Positions 27,581 to 36,158 of a stretch of 64,000 nucleotides of DNA are shown in pieces (within the stretch, counting starts at the first letter, position 1; the number at the start of each line of letters is the position of its first letter). The translations under genes and the position numbers were made by a program. The notes under the pieces are model-generated. The model searched no databases, was not told where the DNA came from, and was given only the letters and a program-made list of their open reading frames with translations. The stretch is from Eubacteriales bacterium. GTDB lineage: Bacteria; Bacillota; Clostridia; Peptostreptococcales; Anaerovoracaceae. The stretch covers positions 1 through 64,000 of the forward strand of contig JAQUUY010000002.1 of the NCBI GenBank assembly GCA_028693645.1. Direction: 5' to 3'.

Positions 27581-28738
27581 TTATCTGTTGGGCTGATAAC
27601 CAAGCTCAATACCTGCGATGATGCCCATGTGAATGTTCGAAGTTCCTTCTAATGTTTCAAATTGTTTCGCATCGCGAAGCCATCTGCCACAGGGATATTC
27701 TGTCGAATAACCGTAGGAACCATAGATTTTCATTGCCATGTTTGCACCGTGTACTGCGCAGTTGCATCCGAATACTTTCGCAATCGATGTCGCCTGCTGA
27801 CTCGGTAATTTGTTTTCCTTCAGCCATGCTGCTCTGTATACCAAGAACTTCGCTGCTTCGTCTTCCAATTTCATTTCAGCAATCTGCTGCTGAATCATCT
27901 GGAATTTGCCGATTGGCTGGCCGAACTGTGTTCTTTCATTTGCATAGTTTACTGCACCGTCGAGGCAAGCTGCACCAAGTGCTGCTGATCCTGTTGCGCA
28001 ACCCATACGAGTGTTGTTCAACATCCACATGCAGATCTGGAAGCCTTTGTTCAAAGGTCCGAGCAAGTTTTCTTTCGGAATGATCGCATTTTCGAATACG
28101 AGTTCCGAAGTCGGTGCCGGCCACATACCTACCTTTGAGTGAATCGGAATTCTTTCGATTCCCGGTGTATTGTTATAGTCTACGATGAAGCAAGATAAGC
28201 CCTTTGCTCCGCCGCCTTCTGTGGTTGCTGCATAAACAAGTCCGATATCACAGGTGTGTCCGCCCGAAATCCACATTTTGGATCCGTTGAGTACAAAGTG
28301 ATCGCCTTTGTCGGTTGCGAAAGTCTTCATGCTGCCTACATCGGAACCGGAGTTCGCTTCTGTAATAGCAAAGCTTCCTACGGATTCTCCGCTGACAAGA
28401 CCCGGGATGTACTTTTCTTTCTGTTCGGGTGTTCCCCATTCATTGATGGTCATGGCCGGTCCCCAGCAGTTTCCGCTGATTGCCAGTCTCCAGGATGTGT
28501 GAACTTTGGCGATTTCGTATAATGCGGTGACGCCTTCCATCCAACCCATTCCGTTCCCGCCGTATTCTTCGGGAATGCTCCATCCGAGAAGTCCGAGTTC
28601 TCCCATTTTGGTCAGGATCTCTCTACGATAATGATGATTCTCTTCGTCTTCTTCAATAAACGGCGCGATTTCCTTTTCAGCAAAGTTGCGTGCCATTTCT
28701 TGAACCATCTGTTGTTCTTCTGTCAATCCAAAATTCAT
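27581..28738 (-). CDS. Acyl-CoA dehydrogenase, copy 1 (glutaryl-CoA dehydrogenase candidate)
   Basis: The protein has 385 residues with the acyl-CoA dehydrogenase fold: FAITEANSGSDVG and MWISGGHTCD for FAD/substrate binding, and the late catalytic Glu in FETLEGTSNIH. It differs clearly from the butyryl-CoA dehydrogenase at 33.4 kb. Placed between a biotin carrier and gcdA, it is a good candidate for a glutaryl-CoA dehydrogenase of the non-decarboxylating kind, feeding glutaconyl-CoA to the pump. AGGAGG precedes the ATG. It is almost identical to the gene at 34.6 kb, suggesting recent duplication or gene conversion. Substrate is inferred from context. Confidence 0.85.
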   Translation of the reverse strand: MNFGLTEEQQMVQEMARNFAEKEIAPFIEEDEENHHYRREILTKMGELGLLGWSIPEEYGGNGMGWMEGVTALYEIAKVHTSWRLAISGNCWGPAMTINEWGTPEQKEKYIPGLVSGESVGSFAITEANSGSDVGSMKTFATDKGDHFVLNGSKMWISGGHTCDIGLVYAATTEGGGAKGLSCFIVDYNNTPGIERIPIHSKVGMWPAPTSELVFENAIIPKENLLGPLNKGFQICMWMLNNTRMGCATGSAALGAACLDGAVNYANERTQFGQPIGKFQMIQQQIAEMKLEDEAAKFLVYRAAWLKENKLPSQQATSIAKVFGCNCAVHGANMAMKIYGSYGYSTEYPCGRWLRDAKQFETLEGTSNIHMGIIAGIELGYQPNR

Positions 28739-28818
28739 CGTAAAACCTCCTATTAATCACTTACAAGTAATCAATTACTCTTCTCACATTCAAAAAAACG
28801 AATGATTGTTGAACTTAC

Positions 28819-29028
28819 TTATTCGACTTCAGCTAAAGGAGCATCTTCTTCGACTTTATCGCCAACGTTGACAAGGATTGCTTTTACAACTCCTGCTTCT
28901 CCGTATACGACGTTTTCCATTTTCATTGCTTCGAGGATGAATGCTTCGTCATCTTCTGTGACTGTCTGACCTACTGTGAGGTTGATTTCGACGATTTTTC
29001 CTGCCATTGGGCTTGTAATGAATGCCAT
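28819..29028 (-). CDS. gcdC: Biotin carrier protein, copy 1
   Basis: This 69-residue biotinyl domain has the biotin-accepting Lys in EAMKMEN and a full set of flanking beta strands. It lacks the Ala/Pro-rich linker found in typical GcdC proteins, so it is a minimal free carrier. It would ferry carboxyl-biotin from GcdA to GcdB. It lies between gcdB and acyl-CoA dehydrogenase copy 1. Its partner at 35.8 kb differs mainly in residues 17-22 (NLTVGQT here). Confidence 0.9.
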   Translation of the reverse strand: MAFITSPMAGKIVEINLTVGQTVTEDDEAFILEAMKMENVVYGEAGVVKAILVNVGDKVEEDAPLAEVE

Positions 29029-29077
29029 TTTTTGTTCCTCCTTATAATTTTAGATAGTTGAGTGATATTATAGACCG

Positions 29078-29119
29078 GCTGCAGGGTTACTCTCAAAACT
29101 CTGAGAGCAACCGTGCAGC
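29078..29119 (-). other. Long intergenic hairpin between gcdB and the biotin carrier
   Basis: On the minus strand GCTGCA pairs with TGCAGC, and inside it GGTTGCTCTCA pairs with TGAGAGTAACC around a 6-base loop. No T-run follows. It may protect or divide the mRNA, allowing different amounts of carrier and pump. Confidence 0.55.
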
Positions 29120-29147
29120 TGATTTGTCCCATAAATATGAGTTGAAA

Positions 29148-30368
29148 TTACATTAATGGAATGACCGATACATAAATACCTGTGATGATAGCGGTAGTAA
29201 TAACACCGCAGATATTTGCGCCCATTGCGAACTGCAAAATGATGGAACGCTTATTGATTGCGGCCACTTCGTGCTGTGCAATTTTAGCAGTTGTCGGAAC
29301 ACAAGATATGCCTGCAATACCAACAGTCGGGTTGAAGTTTTTGTGATTGATGAAATAAACAAGATAACCACCGCAGATGCCGCCGATTGCAGAGACGGTG
29401 AGTGCAATCAATCCCAAGATTAAAAGAATTAAAACTTTGGGATTCATGATAGTGCTTGCTTCACAGAGAACTCCAAGCATGAGACCTAAGAAGAAGGTCG
29501 CTGCATAAAGGAATACATCTTCAATGAGTTTCGCATATTTAACCAAACCTGATTCTTTGATGGCATTAGCCAAGAAGAAGCTCATAAACAAAGGAGCTGC
29601 TACCGGGAATAATAGAGACAAAACAGTACAGCCAATGATATCAAATGCAACTTTTTCGCCCGAAGTAATCGTTGAAGTCTTTTTGGAAAGTTTGACCACG
29701 ATGCCTCTGTGCTCTTTGGGAATCATTGCACGGATTAAGAACGGATATCCACCATAAGTCAAGCTTAGGTACAAATACGCAATAATCGTAATCGGAACAA
29801 AAAGCTCCGGTGCAAGCATCAAAGAAGTAAAAAGAACCATGGGGCCGTCAGCTCCGCCTACGATAGCAGCGGAAGCAGATTCACCAAAATTCAAGCCCAT
29901 TGCTCGTGCAATCGGGAAGGTTACAATCGAGCCAAGTTCTGCACAAAGTGCAATCAGCATACTGGTGAACGGGAAGCGAAGGACATTTCCTACATCAGCA
30001 ATGATGCCGATTCCCATGAAGACCAAGCAAGCAATCAAGTTGTTTCCAAAAGTAAGCGTATAAATCGGCTGCAAGAAGTCGATCTGAAGGATATTCATAA
30101 GTGCGTTCGTCTCGGTGACAAGAGGCGCTACAAAAAGAGTCCCTGTATCCGAACCGGTAATGGTGGGATCTGTAAAAAACAATACACCGGCATTGACCGC
30201 CGCCATACCAAAGCCCATAGGAATCATGATTAATGGTTCCAGGGTACCTCTTTGACCTGCCCAAACAAGAAGGATGCCGAGAACGATTAATACGATTCTG
30301 GCAATTACGATATCTGTTTCTTGAGCAAAAAATGTTCCAAAGCCTTGGAATAATGTTGCTAAATTCAT
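29148..30368 (-). CDS. gcdB: Na+-translocating decarboxylase beta subunit
   Basis: This 406-residue membrane protein of the OadB/MmdB/GcdB family has about nine to eleven helices. The conserved motifs GGADGPMVLFTS and the ISCVPTTAKIAQ stretch near the C terminus carry the Asp and Ser residues used in Na+ transport. It decarboxylates carboxy-biotin and exports Na+. Its ribosome site GGAGG lies inside the last codons of the preceding 52-residue gene, three bases from that gene's stop, which suggests translational coupling. Na+ exported here could drive PutP and the NhaC proteins. Confidence 0.93.
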   Translation of the reverse strand: MNLATLFQGFGTFFAQETDIVIARIVLIVLGILLVWAGQRGTLEPLIMIPMGFGMAAVNAGVLFFTDPTITGSDTGTLFVAPLVTETNALMNILQIDFLQPIYTLTFGNNLIACLVFMGIGIIADVGNVLRFPFTSMLIALCAELGSIVTFPIARAMGLNFGESASAAIVGGADGPMVLFTSLMLAPELFVPITIIAYLYLSLTYGGYPFLIRAMIPKEHRGIVVKLSKKTSTITSGEKVAFDIIGCTVLSLLFPVAAPLFMSFFLANAIKESGLVKYAKLIEDVFLYAATFFLGLMLGVLCEASTIMNPKVLILLILGLIALTVSAIGGICGGYLVYFINHKNFNPTVGIAGISCVPTTAKIAQHEVAAINKRSIILQFAMGANICGVITTAIITGIYVSVIPLM

Positions 30369-30371
30369 TTA

Positions 30372-30530
30372 CTATGCCTCCTCTCCCTCTTTAACAGCAG
30401 TAACAGCCTCTTTTTTGGCAGAAATACGCTGAATCCCAGCGATAAGTCCCGTCATGAGAGCGGCAATACAACAACCTACGACAATTGCCAAGAAATATAC
30501 TTGTACGGCAAAAGATATTGATTCGCCCAT
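30372..30530 (-). CDS. 52-residue membrane microprotein, possible decarboxylase small subunit
   Basis: The protein begins MGESISFAVQVYFLAIVVGC, with one transmembrane helix (about 8-32) and a short charged tail. Pump complexes of this kind use a small one-helix subunit (OadG/GcdD) to hold the membrane and carrier parts together. This protein is in the right place and about half the usual size, and it lacks the long Pro/Ala tail. AAAGGA lies nine bases before the ATG. The end of the gene contains the gcdB ribosome site. Confidence 0.75.
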   Translation of the reverse strand: MGESISFAVQVYFLAIVVGCCIAALMTGLIAGIQRISAKKEAVTAVKEGEEA

Positions 30531-30566
30531 TTTCTTATTTCCTTTCTAAACTAAAAACACGATAGC

Positions 30567-30665
30567 TTATTTCAGTTCTCTTCTAATGTTGACGACAAAG
30601 ATAGCTACAACAACTGCAAATATCCCTACCATCAGGCCTATGCTCAACGGTGTTAATTCGAACAT
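30567..30665 (-). CDS. 32-residue membrane microprotein
   Basis: A single hydrophobic helix (LSIGLMVGIFAVVVAIFVV) follows a short N terminus and is followed by a basic end. AAAAAGGAG lies nine to ten bases ahead of the ATG, a very good ribosome site. The gene sits 36 bases before the 52-residue gene. It is far too short for ordinary gene calling and would commonly be missed. It may be a second small subunit or stabiliser of the Na+ pump. Confidence 0.65.
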   Translation of the reverse strand: MFELTPLSIGLMVGIFAVVVAIFVVNIRRELK

Positions 30666-30719
30666 GGTATTGATCACTCCTTTTTGTTTTTTGCCACATA
30701 ATAAATAACGATACAAATC

Positions 30720-31463
30720 CTATTCTATAAAAAATCTCCAGGCGCAAAACCACTCTTCGGGATGATTGTCAGGTGGACATCCAATGCACTCTGTTTTGAT
30801 TCTGGAATCGATTGCTCGCGCAAAATTTGTGTACTCTACCATCCCCGCAGATTTGCAAGGATAATCATCCATTCCCTTGCTTTTGCGCGCCGATTGTACA
30901 CGGCAGTCATTCATTTGGAATAAAATACTATTAGGGCGTTCGTCGATAATCGACTGAATGTTTATTTTCGCATACATACGATATTGCAGCGCTTTTTTCA
31001 GGCCTTCTATTCCTGCTTGTTCCGGTAGATTTAGCAAGCGCTTGATTGACCATGCTTCAAATGGCGAAAACCAAGCCCAGCATGAGTCATTGCATCTTTT
31101 CGCATCAAGCATGCCATACTGAGATTCCACAGCCTGAAACCAAACGCCATCTCCGGCCAACCAGTTTATTCCAAGCCCTTCAATAAGCGCCTCGAGCTTT
31201 TCCTTTGGCATATTCAAAAGCGGCTCCGGGATTCCATCAATCAGATCAAATCCAAGCAGTTTTCCCAATCGCTTCAACTGGATGCCTCTGCTCTTATCGT
31301 AAGCCGTTCCCATGATTTCAAGCGCTCTTTCAAAGCCCATCTGGTGTTCTACTTCTTTGAACCACAAAACATGATGCATCACCGTTCGGTGAAACATATC
31401 AATGGCCATTTCAGCTAATTCACGTTGGCTTGTTTCCTGCTCAATTGTTTCCTTTTGTTCCAT
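30720..31463 (-). CDS. DUF6125-type protein
   Basis: This 247-residue soluble protein resembles DUF6125 proteins of anaerobes. It has an N-terminal alpha-helical part (HRTVMHHVLWFKEVEHQMG), a middle WFSPFEAWS motif and a conserved cysteine-rich end (DDYPCKSAG and TECIGCPPD). The cysteines and histidines could bind a metal. It is in line with the flanking genes of the decarboxylase block, between etfA and the microproteins, with a perfect hairpin before it. AGGGGG lies ahead of the ATG. Function is unknown; its setting suggests a role in acyl-CoA oxidation or electron transfer. Confidence 0.7.
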   Translation of the reverse strand: MEQKETIEQETSQRELAEMAIDMFHRTVMHHVLWFKEVEHQMGFERALEIMGTAYDKSRGIQLKRLGKLLGFDLIDGIPEPLLNMPKEKLEALIEGLGINWLAGDGVWFQAVESQYGMLDAKRCNDSCWAWFSPFEAWSIKRLLNLPEQAGIEGLKKALQYRMYAKINIQSIIDERPNSILFQMNDCRVQSARKSKGMDDYPCKSAGMVEYTNFARAIDSRIKTECIGCPPDNHPEEWFCAWRFFIE

Positions 31464-31507
31464 GAAATGAACCCCCTATGGTTCTCTTGAAAAGACTAAA
31501 CCCCACG

Positions 31508-31531
31508 ACGCGGAGTGTTGCCACTCCGCGT
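31508..31531 (-). other. Perfect hairpin inside the operon after etfA
   Basis: ACGCGGAGTG and CACTCCGCGT form a 10-bp GC-rich stem around a 4-base loop, 40 bases after the etfA stop. No proper T-run follows on the minus strand, so it is more likely a 3' stabiliser or partial terminator that lowers expression of the pump genes relative to etfBA. Confidence 0.55.
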
Positions 31532-31571
31532 TGCAGGATAAATTGTCCTTAAAATTCAAGCAACGGTGATA

Positions 31572-32549
31572 TTATCCAAGCTTTTTGAATTCTTCGGTCA
31601 AGAGGGGTACGATTTCGAACAAATCTCCAACGATTCCGTAGTCAGCAAGAGTAAAGATGTTGGCTTCGGGATCCTTATTGATCGCAACGATGACCTTCGA
31701 AGAACCCATACCTGCAAGGTGCTGGATTGCTCCGGAGATTCCGCAAGCGATATAAAGTGTCGGGGAAACGGTTTTTCCGGTCTGTCCGACCTGGAATTTC
31801 TGCTCAATCCATCCGGCATCGACTGCAGCACGGGAAGCTCCAACAGCAGCTCCGATGACATCAGCACATGCTTCGAGGATTACATAATTCTCTGGGCCTT
31901 TCATTCCGCGGCCACCGGAGATGATTACATTTGCTTCGATCAGCTCAGGACGAGCGGAAGCGACAAGTGCAATCTCCTTAACGATAGCTCTGAGGTCAGC
32001 AGCATCGATTTCAGCAGTTTCATTAACTACTTCGGGCTGGCTTGCTTTCGCAACGACGGGGAATGTATTCGGACGAATCGTAGCGAGGATAGGTCTTGCA
32101 TTTGCAGTTACTTCCGCAAACGCTTTGCCGCCATAAATCGGGCGTTTGAAAGTCAAGAAGTTTGCTTCGTCATATTCCATACCTGTGCAGTCAGAAGCCA
32201 TACCAACTCCGAGACGATGTGCAAGACGAGGTGCAAGGTCCTTACCAATAGCAGTATTTCCAAGCAAAACAGCCTGTGGCTCTTCTTTTCTGATGATTTT
32301 ATTCAATGCAGAGGTGTAAGCACCAGTCGTGTAATCAGCCAATTTGTCATCGTCGACAAGAATGACTTTATCTGCGCCATATTCAGCAACAGTTTTCGCA
32401 AGATCAGCAATTCCCTTACCAAGGATTACTGCTACGAGCGGCTCACCGGTCTTATCTGCGATCGTACGTGCCTGGCTCAGAAGTTCGAGCGAGACTTTAC
32501 GGATTTCTAATTTTGTTTGTTCAACAATGATCCAAATTCCTTTTGCCAT
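31572..32549 (-). CDS. etfA: Electron transfer flavoprotein alpha subunit
   Basis: This 325-residue ETF alpha chain has the FAD-binding domain in its second half: SGGRGMKGPENY, VGASRAAVDAG, QVGQTGKTVSP and the late AINKDPEANIF. It pairs with EtfB to carry electrons between acyl-CoA dehydrogenases and other carriers. AGGAGG precedes the ATG, 15 bases after the etfB stop. Its place between butyryl-CoA dehydrogenase and the pump genes suggests it moves electrons from the glutaryl-CoA dehydrogenase candidate to crotonyl-CoA reduction. Bifurcating behaviour cannot be judged by eye. Confidence 0.95.
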   Translation of the reverse strand: MAKGIWIIVEQTKLEIRKVSLELLSQARTIADKTGEPLVAVILGKGIADLAKTVAEYGADKVILVDDDKLADYTTGAYTSALNKIIRKEEPQAVLLGNTAIGKDLAPRLAHRLGVGMASDCTGMEYDEANFLTFKRPIYGGKAFAEVTANARPILATIRPNTFPVVAKASQPEVVNETAEIDAADLRAIVKEIALVASARPELIEANVIISGGRGMKGPENYVILEACADVIGAAVGASRAAVDAGWIEQKFQVGQTGKTVSPTLYIACGISGAIQHLAGMGSSKVIVAINKDPEANIFTLADYGIVGDLFEIVPLLTEEFKKLG

Positions 32550-32564
32550 GTCAATTCCTCCTCC

Positions 32565-33335
32565 CTATATAACCTTTGCTTCTTCGCGCAAAAGTTTTGC
32601 TAATTCCGCAGCCTGCTCAGCGGGCTCACCAGACATTTTCTTGCCGGCTGTACGCGGTGTCGGTAAGCTGAACTTCGGAGCACTCATCTTGCTCGCTACA
32701 TCAGCAGCACTGATTCCAAGGTCTGCAAGAGTTAAAACTTTAAGTTCTTTTTTCTTTGCTTTCATGATACCCATCATGCTCGGATAACGGGGCTCATTGA
32801 GACCTTTCTGAGCAGTGAGAACAGCAGGGATGCTGAGTTCAAGAGTTTCTGTTCCGCCATCGATTTCGCGAACAACAGTAGCTTTGTCTCCCTCGATATC
32901 GAGTTTGAGGATGCTGCTGACGGAAGGAAGATTCAAGGAATCTGCCAAACGAACGGCAACCTGACTCGAACCATCATCTACAGCGATACGGCCTGCGAGG
33001 ATCAGATCATAAGGAATCTGCGCAACCGCTTTTGCAAGGATTTCAGCGACAGCCCATTCATCAACATTTTCTAAGGTAGGATCATTGACTAAAACGCCCT
33101 GATCGCAACCCATAGCAAGTGCAGTTCTGATGGATGCTTCAACTTTATCTCCACCAACGCTGACAACGGTAACTTCTCCGCCAAATTTTTCTTTGAGCTT
33201 GAGAGCTTCTTCAATTGCAAATTCGTCATAAGGGTTAATGACAACGTTTACACCGGTCGCATCGATTTTTCCGCCGGTTAAAACGATTTTTGCTTCTGTA
33301 TCAAAAGTCTGTTTGAGACTAACGACAATATTCAT
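32565..33335 (-). CDS. etfB: Electron transfer flavoprotein beta subunit
   Basis: This 256-residue ETF beta chain opens with MNIVVSLKQTFDTEAKI and contains the NPYDEFAIEEAL and DLILAGRIAVDDGSSQVA nucleotide-binding patterns. It forms the heterodimer with EtfA encoded 15 bases downstream. Its length and order (bcd-etfB-etfA) match the usual clostridial butyryl-CoA dehydrogenase set, although the rest of the classical crotonase/thiolase operon is absent here. Confidence 0.95.
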   Translation of the reverse strand: MNIVVSLKQTFDTEAKIVLTGGKIDATGVNVVINPYDEFAIEEALKLKEKFGGEVTVVSVGGDKVEASIRTALAMGCDQGVLVNDPTLENVDEWAVAEILAKAVAQIPYDLILAGRIAVDDGSSQVAVRLADSLNLPSVSSILKLDIEGDKATVVREIDGGTETLELSIPAVLTAQKGLNEPRYPSMMGIMKAKKKELKVLTLADLGISAADVASKMSAPKFSLPTPRTAGKKMSGEPAEQAAELAKLLREEAKVI

Positions 33336-33364
33336 ACTACTTTCCTCCTTACTGCTCTAATATA

Positions 33365-34507
33365 TTAATCCTTAAGGATATTTGCAGCGACAACGACACG
33401 CTGGATTTCATTTGTTCCTTCATAGATCTGAGTGATCTTAGCATCACGCATCATGCGCTCAACCGGATAGTCACGAGTATATCCGTATCCACCAAGAATC
33501 TGAACTGCTTCAGATGTTACGAAGTTCGCAGTATCGCCAGCAAATGCTTTTGCCATTGCGGAATACTTGGAAACGGGGAGATGCTGGTCAGCCATGTAGC
33601 ATGCTTGATATACGAGAAGACGAGCTGCTTCGATCTGAATCGCCATGTCAGCAAGTTTGAACTGAATGACAGGCATCTGGGAAAGAGTCATACCAAACTG
33701 GGATCTTTCCTTGGAATACTTCAAAGCTTCCTCATATGCGCCCTGTGCGATACCGAGTGCCTGGGATGCGATGCCGATTCTTCCGAAATCAAGAGTAGTC
33801 ATTGCGATTTTGAAGCCCTGACCTTCTTCTCCGAGGAGGTTTTCAGCAGGAATATGTACATCTTCGAAAACGAGTTCATACGTTGCGGAAGATCTGATAC
33901 CCATCTTCTTTTCTTTCTTTCCGAAAGTGAAGCCCGGGGTTCCCTTTTCAAGGATGAATGCAGCGATTCCTTTGTTGCCCTTGCTCTTGTCCATCTGTGC
34001 GGTGATTACATAGGTATCTGCATAATAACCGTTGGTGATGAAGATTTTGGAACCGTTGATGATGTATTCGTCGCCTACTTTAACAGCAGTTGTACGTGTT
34101 CCGGAAGCATCGGATCCTGCAAGTGATTCAGTAAGTCCGAACGCACCCATTTTTTCGCCGGTAGCAAGCGGAGCAAGATACTTTTGCTTCTGTGCTTCTG
34201 TTCCGAACTTGTAGATCGGATTTGCGCAAAGGCTGGAGTGAGCAGAGATTGTAACACCCAAGGATGCATCTACTCTGGAAAGTTCTTCGATTGTGATTGC
34301 ATAGGAGATGTAATCAGCGCCTACGCCATTATACTCTTCGGGGAACGTAACGCCAGCAAGTCCGAGTTCTCCGCATTTTTTCCACAGGTCCATGGGGAAT
34401 TTTTCTTCTTCGTCACGTTCTTCTGCTCCTGGCTTTACTTCTTCTTCAGCAAAGTCACGAACCATTTTACGCATCATGATATGATCGTCATTCAATTCAA
34501 ATTTCAT
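33365..34507 (-). CDS. bcd: Butyryl-CoA dehydrogenase
   Basis: This 380-residue short-chain acyl-CoA dehydrogenase closely resembles clostridial Bcd: [28 protein letters not shown], and the catalytic Glu in [10 protein letters not shown]. It would interconvert butyryl-CoA and crotonyl-CoA using EtfAB, encoded next. AGAGG precedes the ATG. In this setting it probably reduces crotonyl-CoA made by the decarboxylase, disposing of the electrons from the upstream oxidation. Confidence 0.9.
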   Translation of the reverse strand: MKFELNDDHIMMRKMVRDFAEEEVKPGAEERDEEEKFPMDLWKKCGELGLAGVTFPEEYNGVGADYISYAITIEELSRVDASLGVTISAHSSLCANPIYKFGTEAQKQKYLAPLATGEKMGAFGLTESLAGSDASGTRTTAVKVGDEYIINGSKIFITNGYYADTYVITAQMDKSKGNKGIAAFILEKGTPGFTFGKKEKKMGIRSSATYELVFEDVHIPAENLLGEEGQGFKIAMTTLDFGRIGIASQALGIAQGAYEEALKYSKERSQFGMTLSQMPVIQFKLADMAIQIEAARLLVYQACYMADQHLPVSKYSAMAKAFAGDTANFVTSEAVQILGGYGYTRDYPVERMMRDAKITQIYEGTNEIQRVVVAANILKD

Positions 34508-34622
34508 TTTTTATACCTCTCTATTGTTTTATTTTTAAAGCTTCAAGACAAGCAATGAGCTTTTACAGATCATTGCTTGATCTTGCTGCTTTAATTAACT
34601 TTAAATAACGGATTTTTTGTTT

Positions 34623-35780
34623 TTATCTGTTGGGCTGATAACCAAGCTCAATACCTGCGATGATACCCATGTGAATGTTCGAAGTTCCTTCTAATGTTTC
34701 AAATTGTTTCGCATCGCGAAGCCATCTGCCACAGGGATATTCTGTCGAATAACCGTAGGAACCATAGATTTTCATTGCCATGTTTGCACCGTGTACTGCG
34801 CAGTTGCATCCGAATACTTTCGCAATCGATGTCGCCTGCTGACTCGGTAATTTGTTTTCCTTCAGCCATGCTGCTCTGTATACCAAGAACTTCGCTGCTT
34901 CGTCTTCCAATTTCATTTCAGCAATCTGCTGCTGAATCATCTGGAATTTGCCGATTGGCTGGCCGAACTGTGTTCTTTCGTTTGCATAGTTTACTGCACC
35001 GTCGAGGCAAGCTGCACCAAGTGCTGCTGATCCTGTTGCGCAACCCATACGAGTGTTGTTCAACATCCACATGCAGATCTGGAAGCCTTTGTTTAAAGGT
35101 CCGAGCAAGTTTTCTTTCGGAATAACCGCATTTTCAAATACGAGTTCCGAAGTCGGTGCCGGCCACATACCTACCTTTGAGTGAATCGGAATTCTTTCGA
35201 TTCCCGGTGTATTGTTATAGTCTACGATGAAGCAGGATAAGCCCTTTGCTCCGCCGCCTTCTGTGGTTGCTGCATAAACAAGTCCGATATCACAGGTGTG
35301 TCCGCCCGAAATCCACATTTTGGATCCGTTGAGTACAAAGTGATCACCTTTGTCTGTTGCGAACGTCTTCATGCTGCCTACATCGGAACCGGAGTTTGCT
35401 TCTGTGATAGCAAAGCTTCCTACGGATTCTCCGCTGACAAGACCCGGGATGTACTTTTCTTTCTGTTCGGGTGTTCCCCATTCATTGATGGTCATAGCCG
35501 GGCCCCAGCAGTTTCCGCTGATTGCCAGTCTCCAAGATGTGTGAACTTTGGCGATTTCGTATAATGCGGTAACGCCTTCCATCCAACCCATTCCGTTCCC
35601 GCCGTATTCTTCGGGAATGCTCCATCCGAGAAGTCCGAGTTCTCCCATTTTGGTCAGGATCTCTCTACGATAATGATGATTCTCTTCGTCCTCTTCAATA
35701 AACGGCGCGATTTCCTTTTCAGCAAAGTTGCGTGCCATTTCTTGAACCATCTGTTGTTCTTCTGTCAATCCAAAATTCAT
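34623..35780 (-). CDS. Acyl-CoA dehydrogenase, copy 2 (glutaryl-CoA dehydrogenase candidate)
   Basis: The protein has 385 residues and differs from the 27.6-kb copy by a single residue (Val for Ile in FENAVIP). All active-site motifs are intact, including the catalytic Glu in LEGTSNIH. It follows a biotin carrier by 24 bases and precedes bcd and etfBA, so it would be among the first proteins made from the sigma-54 promoter at 36.2 kb. Keeping two almost identical copies suggests high demand or ongoing gene conversion. Confidence 0.85.
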   Translation of the reverse strand: MNFGLTEEQQMVQEMARNFAEKEIAPFIEEDEENHHYRREILTKMGELGLLGWSIPEEYGGNGMGWMEGVTALYEIAKVHTSWRLAISGNCWGPAMTINEWGTPEQKEKYIPGLVSGESVGSFAITEANSGSDVGSMKTFATDKGDHFVLNGSKMWISGGHTCDIGLVYAATTEGGGAKGLSCFIVDYNNTPGIERIPIHSKVGMWPAPTSELVFENAVIPKENLLGPLNKGFQICMWMLNNTRMGCATGSAALGAACLDGAVNYANERTQFGQPIGKFQMIQQQIAEMKLEDEAAKFLVYRAAWLKENKLPSQQATSIAKVFGCNCAVHGANMAMKIYGSYGYSTEYPCGRWLRDAKQFETLEGTSNIHMGIIAGIELGYQPNR

Positions 35781-35804
35781 CGTAAACCTCCTAATTATTA
35801 TAAT

Positions 35805-36014
35805 TTATTCGATTTCTGCTAAAGGAGCATCTTCTTCGACTTTATCGCCAACGTTGACGAGGATTGCTTTTACAACTCCTGCTTCTCCGTATACGACGTT
35901 TTCCATTTTCATTGCTTCGAGGATGAATGCTTCGTCATCTTCTGTGACCATTTGACCTAATTTGATGTTGATTTCAACAATTTTTCCGGCCATGGGGCTT
36001 GTAATAAATGCCAT
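35805..36014 (-). CDS. gcdC: Biotin carrier protein, copy 2
   Basis: This 69-residue minimal biotinyl domain has the same EAMKMEN biotin site as copy 1 and five substitutions, four of them clustered at NIKLGQM. It is the first gene after the sigma-54 promoter. GGAGG lies ahead of the ATG. The two carriers may serve one pump or two carboxyltransferase complexes. Confidence 0.9.
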   Translation of the reverse strand: MAFITSPMAGKIVEINIKLGQMVTEDDEAFILEAMKMENVVYGEAGVVKAILVNVGDKVEEDAPLAEIE

Positions 36015-36158
36015 TTTGGTTCCTCCTTATTTTTTAAAACAATTTGTATAAACATATTCTGGACTTTATTACCTGTGTGGTAATCGTTGTACAATATTTT
36101 TCGTGGATATTGATACAGCATGTTATAAAACCCAGTCTTTGATACCAGCTATATTATT

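Larger units (their letters stand above)
27580..29037. repeat. Duplicated acyl-CoA dehydrogenase plus biotin-carrier segment, copy 1
   Basis: This segment is repeated at 34622-36023. The dehydrogenase genes differ by roughly 20 scattered bases by eye, with one amino-acid change (FENAIIP against FENAVIP). The biotin-carrier genes differ in five residues. The spacer between the two genes is 80 bases here and 24 in the other copy. Both copies are on the same strand, about 7 kb apart. Confidence 0.95.
34622..36023. repeat. Duplicated acyl-CoA dehydrogenase plus biotin-carrier segment, copy 2
   Basis: This is the counterpart of 27580-29037. Likeness starts at the base before the dehydrogenase stop and runs past its ribosome site, breaks in the spacer, and resumes through the carrier gene. 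The flanking genes differ (bcd downstream here, gcdA in copy 1). Confidence 0.95.

Noticed and set aside
31566-32510. A 314-codon open frame on the plus strand
   Set aside because: It is antisense to etfA over its whole length, with composition typical of a shadow frame and no recognisable domain.
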